A model generated the notes under the pieces. That model searched no databases, was not told where the DNA came from, and saw only the letters and a list, made by a program, of their open reading frames with translations. From positions 50,826,760 to 50,890,759 of the forward strand of contig OZ024873.1 in NCBI GenBank assembly GCA_964017185.1: 64,000 nt of DNA, written 5' to 3'. The number at the start of each line of letters is the position of its first letter. The stretch's first letter is position 1. Made by a program: the position numbers and the translations under genes. This DNA comes from Rugalucina vietnamica (lineage: Eukaryota > Mollusca > Bivalvia > Lucinida > Lucinidae). Below are positions 55,706 to 64,000 of the stretch, piece after piece.

Positions 55706-57475
55706 CATTGGCATACTGCATGATGCTAGAACTACAGTGGATATTGCTCCATAGCTGGAAACACAAGGCAGATAAACTTAAACTAGCCTAGAGCAACAGA
55801 TAAAACAATCTTTATTCTCTCGAAGTCATACGACATGCGGGGAATAATTTTTCAAGCAACTGGGTATTACACTCCACAAAATCCTGATTAATTGGGAGAA
55901 ATCAGAATTGGGCGACGTTACCCCAAGAAATAAAATGTGATTGAGTGAAAATAGTCAAGTCATTGACATTGATAATTAAGCCTTTTTTTGTTAGATGCAA
56001 GCTTGTATGCAATGGCAAACAATTAAAAATAATGCATGTTTGCTTTAACTTTATTCAAGCATAAATCTCAATACAAGGCACAAGAGCATAGTGTATTAGG
56101 ATGGAAAAATATATGCAGTTATTTTTATACCTGCATGCTGCATGCATATATTAAAGGTCATTGAATTTTTGCTGAAGATAGACAGTTTTTAACTACAAGG
56201 GATCCCATGATGCATTAAAAATCAAGGCAAATACTCTACTGTAGCAGTGTTTAGTTTTCATTATTTTGCACACGGCCTTGCACATTGCCCAGATGATTGC
56301 CGTTGATCTGGTTAAAATATTGATAAAAAAACCAATACGTACCAGCAACACATCGGTGCCGGACGGGATATACATGTATCACAGTGCCCAATCCAAGTAG
56401 AACCATGCAGCTGATCTTGGCGAGGAACCTGACATGAAGGAACTGCTTGGACCCAGTGATGACAAAATTATACCAGGATATAGGGAAACCATCAAAACGG
56501 AGCTTGATGATTACATAGAAGCTACAGGACGACTTACTCCTGTCCAAGTGCCTTCCACCCTGAATCCATGACCGCTCCGCTATTCTCCCATTCTGAAAAA
56601 GTACATTTTGATACTTGCTACCTGTGAGAAGAAAACCTACATTGTTGATATAATGTAGTATGTGTTAATACATGTAGCGACACCCCAATGAGACTATATG
56701 TTAATGCATACAAAGTCGTTTTGTTCTCATAGGGGAAACCTTTGACTAAAAGTGGCCAAATTTACTATCACATGGGCAGTGTATGGAAAGATGAAAAAGT
56801 AATTCTGTCATGAGTGATGGAAACGGACCATTATGGGTGGTTTCGGTCCCGATCTTTTTGGTCCAAGTGGTTTCGGTCTTCGGTCATTTTTGGATCCTGC
56901 AGGTTGTTTCTGGGGTCACTTTGGTCCTGGATCGTTTTGGTCTGATCGAGTCATTTTGGTCTTAGATACATTGTACTTTCCACACAAGGCGTTTGGGCCT
57001 GGGTTGTTTAGACCCATGTTTCAGCCCAACTCATTTTGGTCCTGGGTCATTTCCTGTGTTGTTTAGGCCCAGATCCTTTTCCTTATTAGGATTGGGAATG
57101 ATAAAAAATGCCATTAACTAGAGGAAAGCATGCTGGAAATAGGAAAATGAACTGCAGATTATTGAAAATTTCCATGAAAAAAGTATTAGCCCCAGCCCCC
57201 AAAGAGTTGTTGGCCCTTGTCCTGGGACTAAATACATGATTGTATGATGGCCTTAAAATTCAAACATCTTCTCCTCTGAAACGGCTTGGTCGAACAAAGC
57301 CAAATTTCATGTGTGAAGCATCCCTGTTTAGGGAGGTTGTGAGTTGTACATAAAAGTTCAAGGTCAAGTGACCAAGATCGCCATGCCCATTATGGTAAAA
57401 ACTCTTTCAGACCCTGAATTCATATCGCTTTGAAACTTGGTATCTAGCATCAGGGACTCAAGGTCTACAAAGTTT
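55706..57475. other. Intergenic with a TTTTGGTCC-rich stretch
   Basis: 56825-57075 repeats words like TTTTGGTCC, GGTTTCGGTC and GGGTCATTT, a decayed short tandem repeat. 57255-57470 (CTTCTCCTCTGAAACGGCTT, AAAGTTCAAGGTCAAGTGACC) is a dispersed-repeat-like text, weakly echoed at 17035. No gene. Confidence 0.45.
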
Positions 57476-57575
57476 ATATAAATCATATAGTTTTATAGTT
57501 GACACGTGCAAAAATGTTGATTCTTTTGATAGTCATTCACGTTCTCCTGTTCGTTCTAAGATAGCAACTAAGGCT

Positions 57576-58238
57576 GTGGAAAATATTTGTATAACCACAT
57601 CTAACAGTGTTAATTTTAAATGCAATAATGATATTAGGAACAAGTCTCCAAAGCAAAGCTTAAGTGGAAATGATTCCAATGTTAAATGCAATATTTCGTC
57701 TATTCCTGGAGGTAACTCTCAGTCTAAAAGTACAACGTTAAATTTGATGCCTAAGGGTTTGAATTTTGGCCATCTTAACATCCAAGGAATTTGTGGCAAA
57801 AATATGTGTAAATTCTCTGAAATTGAAGCCATGTTAATGGCACCAGAAAATAGATATTTGCATATTTTGGGCTTCAGTGAAACTAAACTAAAATCGCATA
57901 AGCCTTCTTCATGTTTTAATATTGATGGTTTTCAAGAACCTTTTCGCAAAGATAATGACAGTAATGGCGGTGGAGGTATCATGGTTTATGTCCGAAACGG
58001 AATAAATGCTAAGCGAAGATTTGATCTAGAGACAAATAACATTTCATGCATATGGCTAGAAATAACTGAGGGTAAAAGTAAACCATTTTTGATCGGAAAT
58101 ATGTATCGTCCACCTGACTCCAAAGTAGAATTCAATGATAGATTCGAAAGTTTTATTGATAATGTTTCGAGCGATGGGAAGGAAATCATTTTACTAGGCG
58201 ACTTCAACAAAAATTTATTGAACGAAAACAAAGATTAA
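57576..58238 (+). CDS. LINE apurinic endonuclease domain (N-terminal part)
   Basis: GLNFGHLNIQGICGK starts the EEP endonuclease (metal-binding Asn), followed by LGFSETKLK (catalytic Glu), GGGIMVYVRNG and EIILLGDFNKNLL (GDFN motif). The first codon shown is a GTG inside a longer frame that continues upstream to about 57480, so no true start is known. The frame meets TAATAATAA at 58236-58244 between the GDFN and SDH motifs; the same frame resumes with WENFVTSLGFSQ. Confidence 0.88.
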   Translation: MENICITTSNSVNFKCNNDIRNKSPKQSLSGNDSNVKCNISSIPGGNSQSKSTTLNLMPKGLNFGHLNIQGICGKNMCKFSEIEAMLMAPENRYLHILGFSETKLKSHKPSSCFNIDGFQEPFRKDNDSNGGGGIMVYVRNGINAKRRFDLETNNISCIWLEITEGKSKPFLIGNMYRPPDSKVEFNDRFESFIDNVSSDGKEIILLGDFNKNLLNENKD

Positions 58239-58244
58239 TAATAA

Positions 58245-60635
58245 TGGGAAAATTTTGTTACTTCATTAGGCTTTAGCCAAATGGTCTGTGAACCAACTAG
58301 GGTAACAGCGACATCCAGTACATTAATTGATCATATATACACAAATTTTGATGAAAACCTAACACATATACATGTCTGTAAAATCTTGATAAGCGATCAT
58401 TATGCAGTTTTTGGAAGTCGTAAACTTAGCAATTGTGCTAAATCGAATACTCATCAGACCATAACGTACCGATCATTTAAGAACTTCGATGAAAACAGAT
58501 TTATTAATGACCTGTGTGAAGTACCATGGGAAACTATTGAGCACTTTGATGACATTAATGAAATAGTTGAAGTTTGGAATTACATGTTCTTAGAAGTTGT
58601 AAATAAACACGCCCCTCTTAAATCACATCGTATTAAACGAAAATATCAACCAGATTGGCTTAGCCCACAGATTTTAGACTGCATTAAAGAACGAGATAAG
58701 TGCAAAGCAAGTGGAAAAATAGATGAGTATCGTGCCTTAAGAAATAGGGTGTCTATGCTAATTGATTCCGCTAAAAAGGAAACATATCAAACAAAGATTG
58801 AGGAAGGCAAAGATGATCCGCGTTCTATATGGAAATTGTTCAAGCAATTTGGCGCGAGTAAAAAGGGAACTTCGAAAGTTAACAATTTTGAAATAAAACT
58901 AAATAATGATACTATTACCAGTGATCAAGATATAGCAAATGTTTTTAATGATTATTTTGTTAATATTCCATCTAAACTAAAGGAGCCGATACAACCATCA
59001 GAATTTAAACTGCTTCAAGATTTTGTCAATTCGAAAGTTAATGATGATACTAACTTCGCCATTCCTCATATAAACTATTCATTCGTCAATAATTATCTAG
59101 TTAATATGGATGCTTCTAAAGCCACTGGACTTGATTCAATAGGACCTAAATTATTAAAGATGGCTCCAAACGTTTTAACGCCCTCCATAACATTCATGAT
59201 AAATAAAAGTATTGAGACTGGGGTTTTTCCAAGTGCATGGAAAAATGCAAAAGTTAATCCAATATACAAAACTGGAGACAAAGATGATGTTAATAATTAC
59301 AGGCCTATCTCAATCTTGCCAACTCTTTCAAAGGTAATTGAAAAATGGACTGAGATGAAACTTATGTCTTATTTAGACAAATACACTCTTCTTCATAAAA
59401 ATCAAAGTGGATTTCGAAAAAGCCATTCAACAGAATCAGCTCTAATACTTATGACAGACAATTGGTTAAAAGCCATTAATGAAGGCAAACTCGTTGGTTG
59501 TGCAATGATTGATTTTCGGAAAGCTTTTGACTTGGTTGATCATCAATTACTTCTAAAGAAATTGCGTTACTATAAATTCAGTACTTTGACTTTGTCCTGG
59601 TTTCAGTCGTATCTTTATAACAGAACACAACAGGTCGTAATTAATAATTCATGTTCCATTAGCGGCGAGGTTTTGTGCGGAGTCCCGCAGGGATCGATCT
59701 TAGGTCCACTGTTATTCTTGCTTTTTATCAATGACCTGCCACTTTCATTGAAAGATATATCTGTATCTGTAGATTTGTATGCAGATGATACAACTTTGTA
59801 TAGTACTAACTTAGAAAAGGATGTCCTTGAAGCCGATCTTCAGAAGGCGTTGGATGTAGTTCGCAGCTGGTGTTTAGAAAATGGAATGCTTATCAATACT
59901 GATAAAACTAAATTAATGCTAATTGCTAGCCGACAAAAACGAAATTCTTTAATTGACAGCGAACTAAAAATTACTTTTAATAATATGCAATTGAAAAACT
60001 CTAGCAACGAGAAAATCTTGGGTGTTCACGTGGATCAGAATTTTGTCTGGAACATTCATTTTCAACTCGTGTCCGGAAAAATTTCAACATACCTTTGGTT
60101 GTTATCGCAAATTAGTTCTTATCTTTCTGTGCAACATAGACGTCTGTATTACAACGCATATATAAAATCTCATCTGGAATATTGTTGTGTAGTCTGGGGA
60201 AGTTCAACTAATTTAAATGTTTATAAAATTGAAAAATTACAAAGAAGGGCGTGTAAGCTTATTCTCGGGAAAGATTATACTACACTAGATGCTGCACTTA
60301 ATGAGTTACAAATTTTGTCGTTCGATGAAACTGTGTTTCTGCACAAAGCAAAAACTATGTATAAGATAGCAAATAACGCAGCTCCTATCTACTTAACGGA
60401 TTTATTCCAGTTGAGAAGCAATGAAAGTAATGTGAATTATTCACAGTTAAATTTACGATCAACATCAAACGGGAATTATCTTATACCCAGGCCTAAAATA
60501 AATCTCTTTAAAAACAGTTTGTCTTATTCCGGTGCTTTAGTGTGGAACAGTATTCCTTTATGGGTTAAAAGTTCAAGTACAATTGAGTCATTTACAAACA
60601 ATTGCTTACAATGGATGAAAGGTGATAGAACTTAG
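58245..60635 (+). CDS. LINE endonuclease end and reverse transcriptase
   Basis: In the same frame as the preceding part. TLIDHIYTNF and ISDHYAVF complete the endonuclease (catalytic His). The RT then shows KATGLDSIGPKLLK, WKNAKVNPIYKTGD, NNYRPISILP, QSGFRKSHST, AMIDFRKAFDLVDH, GVPQGSILGPLLFLLFINDL and LYADDTTLY (catalytic YADD). The end is CR1-like (HLEYCCVVWGSS, LQRRACKLILG, VWNSIP). No RNase H. The first ATG is at 58281, but the domain begins earlier, so this is the second piece of one interrupted ORF. Confidence 0.92.
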   Translation, partial: WENFVTSLGFSQMVCEPTRVTATSSTLIDHIYTNFDENLTHIHVCKILISDHYAVFGSRKLSNCAKSNTHQTITYRSFKNFDENRFINDLCEVPWETIEHFDDINEIVEVWNYMFLEVVNKHAPLKSHRIKRKYQPDWLSPQILDCIKERDKCKASGKIDEYRALRNRVSMLIDSAKKETYQTKIEEGKDDPRSIWKLFKQFGASKKGTSKVNNFEIKLNNDTITSDQDIANVFNDYFVNIPSKLKEPIQPSEFKLLQDFVNSKVNDDTNFAIPHINYSFVNNYLVNMDASKATGLDSIGPKLLKMAPNVLTPSITFMINKSIETGVFPSAWKNAKVNPIYKTGDKDDVNNYRPISILPTLSKVIEKWTEMKLMSYLDKYTLLHKNQSGFRKSHSTESALILMTDNWLKAINEGKLVGCAMIDFRKAFDLVDHQLLLKKLRYYKFSTLTLSWFQSYLYNRTQQVVINNSCSISGEVLCGVPQGSILGPLLFLLFINDLPLSLKDISVSVDLYADDTTLYSTNLEKDVLEADLQKALDVVRSWCLENGMLINTDKTKLMLIASRQKRNSLIDSELKITFNNMQLKNSSNEKILGVHVDQNFVWNIHFQLVSGKISTYLWLLSQISSYLSVQHRRLYYNAYIKSHLEYCCVVWGSSTNLNVYKIEKLQRRACKLILGKDYTTLDAALNELQILSFDETVFLHKAKTMYKIANNAAPIYLTDLFQLRSNESNVNYSQLNLRSTSNGNYLIPRPKINLFKNSLSYSGALVWNSIPLWVKSSSTIESFTNNCLQWMKGDRT

Positions 60636-61000
60636 TAATTTACTCGTACCTCCGTCGCCATTGCATCATATCAGTAATTTCAATACTTTTTGAATATCCT
60701 TTTTTATTGTTTAGCATATGTCATGTTTTTAAATGTTGTCTGGGTCGCGTTGAGGGAAAACTTGATGATTTTGATGTGTATATAGTCTAATCTGATTGAA
60801 GTGTCTGACTGGCGTTTGTAGTTGTTTGCATTTCACCAGGTCGGAAACTATGCGCTCCTGACATGTTTTCCCAAGACGACGAACACACATTTTGATTTGC
60901 TTCATGTATATTGTTTTATGTATCTTGTTTGTACATGTGTTTAGAGGGCCTCGGGGAAGATTGGCTATGCCAACCGAGCTACCCTCTTTAAATAAAGAAA

Positions 61001-61025
61001 TTACTTACTTACTTACTTACTTACT
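61001..61025 (+). repeat. (TTAC)n LINE tail
   Basis: Six TTAC units directly after the 3' UTR. Confidence 0.9.
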
Positions 61026-61048
61026 ATATCCTTAAGATGATCCTGACC

Positions 61049-61441
61049 TACCGTATTCATTCCAATAAGCGCACACCCTGATTGTTTCTGAAAAATATGT
61101 GCGTAAGTGCATGTTCTACTCGACCAGCATATTAAAATTTAAAAACAATTTAAACCATTATAACTGTATAAACTGCATTAAAACTTAACCCAGGTCCTGG
61201 GTTAAGTTTTAATGCAGTTTATACGGTTGTAATGGTTTAAATATTCCCTAAATGATCAAATACTATAAAGCAACAACTGGAACACTTAAATGACATCAAT
61301 ATTTATATTTTTGACAATATTATTTCAGCAGTTTTTGTTGTTTTCATTGGTAGTGTGCGCCTATTAGAACAAAAATTTTGCTACCTTAACTTTTAGTTAT
61401 TTTGAAAAGTTTTAATTGCGCTAATTAGAACGAATGCGGTA
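61049..61441. mobile_element. TIR element with ~100-bp central palindrome
   Basis: Ends TACCGTATTCATTCCAATAA / complement of TACCGCATTCGTTCTAATTA, followed by GCGCA on both sides. A near-perfect palindrome spans about 61146-61242 (AATTTAAACCATTATAAC ... GTTGTAATGGTTTAAAT; centre CCCAGGTCCTGGG). Flanking TA fits a TA target. Non-coding. It starts 24 bp after the LINE tail. Confidence 0.8.
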
Positions 61442-61955
61442 TTTTTCACCAGTGTCATTCAACCTCAAGTCAGATGAGCATTTCCTAAACCATGGTCCTG
61501 ATTTGATTGATTTAATAAAATGTTAGTACATTTGTGTACCTTTGAGTATTCAATACTTTTAATGCCATTCTATTCAATATAGAATATGTGTATACTTTGA
61601 CCATAATTTTGCCATTGACATGGCAAATCTTTTATATAAATATTTTGAAAGAATTATGTTGACTGCTTCATGAAAGTCAGGCTCTAGGTTGTCCATTGCA
61701 TTAAATTCAGTCTATTCAGGAGAGAGTATTTGGCTATTTGCATGCAGTTATCATAATTATGGTATGGTACCCCAGGGGCGGATTCAGGATTTCTGAATTA
61801 TGAGGAGGTTTGAATATAGAAAAGGGGGGTTCGTTTTTCCTAATGTCGCACAATTTGTCTTGAAATACCCCTTGAACCCCCTCTAAGTCCGCCACTGTAC
61901 CCCATACCACCACCAGCCACCCATGCTCATCGAGCTTAGTTTGTCTGCACAGACC
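61442..61955. other. Intergenic, nothing recognised
   Basis: No gene. GGCGGATTCAGGATTTCTG ... CCCCTCTAAGTCCGCC (about 61775-61895) has partial inverted symmetry and may be a small MITE remnant. Confidence 0.4.
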
Positions 61956-62095
61956 ATCACGAAAACATGTCTGTGCGATGTATACCCCCTTGAACCCCAC
62001 TTTAATATAGAAAAACTGGGGTTTGCAGGGGTATACCTATTTTTCTTATTTTTGCTCCAAAACATAGATTGTGGGTACTCGTTAGAACCGCCTCA
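61956..62095. mobile_element. MITE family A, exact half copy
   Basis: ATCACGAAAACATGTCTGTG through GGGTACTCGTTAGAACCGCC, then the sequence stops matching at the palindrome centre. Confidence 0.88.
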
Positions 62096-62424
62096 CCTGT
62101 ATTTTCTCTATCTAGCATAATTTATTATACAGGTAAAACTGACTGATAAATTCTCCAAACTTGTACATCATTGCAGGAAAAGCTGCTTTGAACAGAAGTT
62201 CTGTTTACATAATTATTAAACAAATTTTCCTGTTCAATATAAAAGATAATTGCTTGGTCAGGCTTGAAATTTGGACTAAAGTTACATGTACCTGTACCTA
62301 AGTTACCTATAGCAAAGATTCTGATCAGCTCTGTGGTTGCAGTAAAGCTTGTGTGCAATTTTTGCATTTGCATGAAGCTGCTTCTCTAATGACACAACTC
62401 ACCTGTAGAAAAAAAGCCTTTAAA

Positions 62425-62657
62425 TGAGCCATATCATGAGAAAACCACCAATCTGTGTATGTGAAATCAAAGGCGCAGACCAGCTTTGCAGTAACCGCGA
62501 AGCTGATCAGTGCCTTTGTTTTCGCTACATGGATAGTACAATCCCTCTTCTTTCTCAACCCAAAATTTGAAGCTTCTATCTATCTTCTGTGACTGTACAA
62601 CTCAGTATGTGTCAGAGCTGTTCTGAAACATTGTTGATTTCCTCATGACGCTGCTCA
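62425..62657. mobile_element. MITE family B copy 7 (reverse)
   Basis: TGAGCCATATCATGAGAAAAC, hairpin GCTTTGCAGTAACCGCGAAGC, right end TTGTTGATTTCCTCATGACG then GCTCA; decayed. Confidence 0.82.
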
Positions 62658-62677
62658 TTAATAAAAGTATTACTATA

Positions 62678-62913
62678 TGAGCCGCCTCATGGGAAAACCA
62701 ACAATCTGCATAGGCGAAAACAAAGACACAGATCAGCTTCGCGGTTACCGCGAAGCTGATCAGCGCCTTTGTTTTCGTTACTCGGATAGTACAAATTCTC
62801 TTCTACTTAAATCCGAAATTTCAAGTTTATAGCTCTTTTCTGTGCTTGTACAGGCCAGTTTGTGTCGGACCTGTTCGGAAACTACATTGTTGGTTTTCCC
62901 ACGAGGTGGCTCA
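62678..62913. mobile_element. MITE family B copy 8 (reverse)
   Basis: TGAGCCGCCTCATGGGAAAA ... hairpin with perfect GCTTCGCGGTTACCGCGAAGC ... TTTTCCCACGAGGTGGCTCA. Confidence 0.92.
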
Positions 62914-63006
62914 TATGTTACAGCTGGCTTTTTAACCTTCAATAATTTCTGCATCATTAGCCATCTATTATTTATGCTTGAGTGAGAGCCAACTATTTTT
63001 CATATA

Positions 63007-63242
63007 TGAGCCACCTCGTGGGAAAACCAACAATGTGTTTTCCGACCAGGTCTGACACAAACCGGCCTGTACAGTTACAGAAAAGAGCTAGAAGCTTGAA
63101 ATTTTGGAGTAAAGTAGAGAAGGAATTGTACTATCCGAATTGCGAAAAGAAAGGCGCTGATCAGCTTCGCGGTTACCGCGAAGCTGATCTGCGCCTTTGT
63201 TTTCGCTTATGCAGATTGTTGGTTTTCCCATGGGGCGGCTCA
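63007..63242. mobile_element. MITE family B copy 9
   Basis: TGAGCCACCTCGTGGGAAAA ... same perfect hairpin ... CCCATGGGGCGGCTCA, opposite in orientation to copies 7 and 8. Confidence 0.92.
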
Positions 63243-63712
63243 ATTATATTTTCAGCAGTGAAAATATCGAGATGGATGTGTATAATGTGTAGGAGATAGA
63301 TATATACTATTCTACGCCTTGGTGATTTTCTGACCTGCTTTGATCTGTCAAATACCTGTCAAGGATACCTGTACCGGGCTGACAGTCGGATATTTACATC
63401 GTGAGGTAAATATGCACTGGATATTTCAGTTTTAAATATTGCTTTGCAAATGCAGATTTTAGCAGGTTACAAAGTATTGGCTTTTAAAGTCATTAGTTTT
63501 TAGTTGTTGTAGAACTTTGCAACCTATGATAGTTATAAGTTTGGATGACCTTTTGCTTTTTACATCAAACTGAGTGTATCAACTGACAACTGGGCATAAA
63601 ATCATAAATCTGCCGCACATCAATACATGTATGTTATACATTGAGATACTGAGGCTTATAAGCAGCTTACATGTAGTTAACTCCAGACATCAGAGCATTT
63701 GTTAGTGGCAAA
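63243..63712. other. Intergenic, nothing recognised
   Basis: No gene seen. Confidence 0.4.
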
Positions 63713-64000
63713 TGATTGTTTGTTTGTTTGAATTGATGCTTTACGTCCAAGTCAACAGCAATGGTCATGTCGGGGTGTTGCCTCCATTTTTATGGGACTT
63801 GTACCCAACATTTGGATGTTGTGACACTCAAAATGTGCTTCTTTTAATATAACCACCCAACTAAGCCAATAAGGCTTATATGTATGGATGGTTTGATTAG
63901 ACCACTTTTCCTGGGCAGGCTCAGACTTGAGCGCTTAACCAGTAATCAGTTGGCCGGTCAGTAGCTTCGAAGCTTTGCCTGGAGACACAAGCAGCCCATC
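63713..64000 (-). mobile_element. Long SINE-like repeat (family L), runs to the window edge
   Basis: Starts at its TTTGTTTG tail, then TTGATGCTTTACGTCCAAGT, GGACTTGTACCCAACATTTGG, TATGGATGGTTTGATTAGAC, GCTTTGCCTGGAGACACAAGC. Nearly full length. Confidence 0.85.

Larger units (their letters stand above)
57480..61025 (+). mobile_element. CR1-like LINE (EN + RT), 5'-truncated, with (TTAC)n tail
   Basis: One long reading frame from about 57480 to 60635, a ~390-bp 3' UTR, AATAAA at 60991 and a TTAC tandem tail (61001-61025), the CR1-group kind of 3' end. Upstream of the endonuclease there is a Ser/Lys/Asn-rich segment. Apart from three adjacent stops at 58236-58244 the frame is open for about 1,050 codons, so the copy is young. 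Confidence 0.9.

Overview
The window reads as nuclear DNA of a marine invertebrate. A mollusc, probably a bivalve, is the best guess: it is AT-rich intergenic DNA with many CATGTACATG-type words, split genes with GT-AG introns, a secreted fibrinogen-related lectin, a lineage-duplicated 7TM receptor pair, and a dense load of MITEs, tRNA-SINEs and CR1-like LINEs. This is inference; no marker gene fixes the species.

Layout. (1) 12-18603, minus: five exons of a metabotropic-glutamate-receptor-like gene, running off the left edge. Exons 1-4 encode a signal peptide and one complete Venus-flytrap (VFT) ligand-binding domain. Exon 5 ends that domain and begins a second VFT, so the receptor appears to carry two in tandem. 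Its 12.6-kb first intron holds a ~3.7-kb tandem segmental duplication whose two copies differ by dated transposon insertions. (2) 19440-21830: repeats. (3) 22002-23624, minus: a single-exon secreted leucine-rich-repeat protein. (4) 24379-30780: MITEs, a SINE, a 39-bp minisatellite and anonymous DNA. (5) 30786-32028 and 34471-36502, plus: two tandem paralogous two-exon 7TM receptors; the first carries an apparent +1 frameshift at its exon 1 end. (6) 36503-40050: anonymous DNA with a large inverted duplication. (7) 40054-42502, plus: a three-exon fibrinogen-domain protein of 385 residues. (8) 42540-57480: no host gene recognised; SINEs, MITEs, a nested palindrome, LINE pieces and a young LTR-pair mini-element (TRIM). 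(9) about 57480-61025, plus: a nearly whole CR1-like LINE with endonuclease and reverse transcriptase, interrupted by three consecutive stop codons. (10) 61049-64000: more MITEs and a SINE.

Functionally the host genes are all cell-surface or secreted recognition proteins (VFT receptor, LRR protein, 7TM receptors, fibrinogen-domain lectin), but nothing shows that they work as one system. The strongest novelty candidates are the tandem-VFT receptor, several palindromic MITE families whose target sites can be read from empty sites within the same window, and the segmental duplication that orders their insertions in time.
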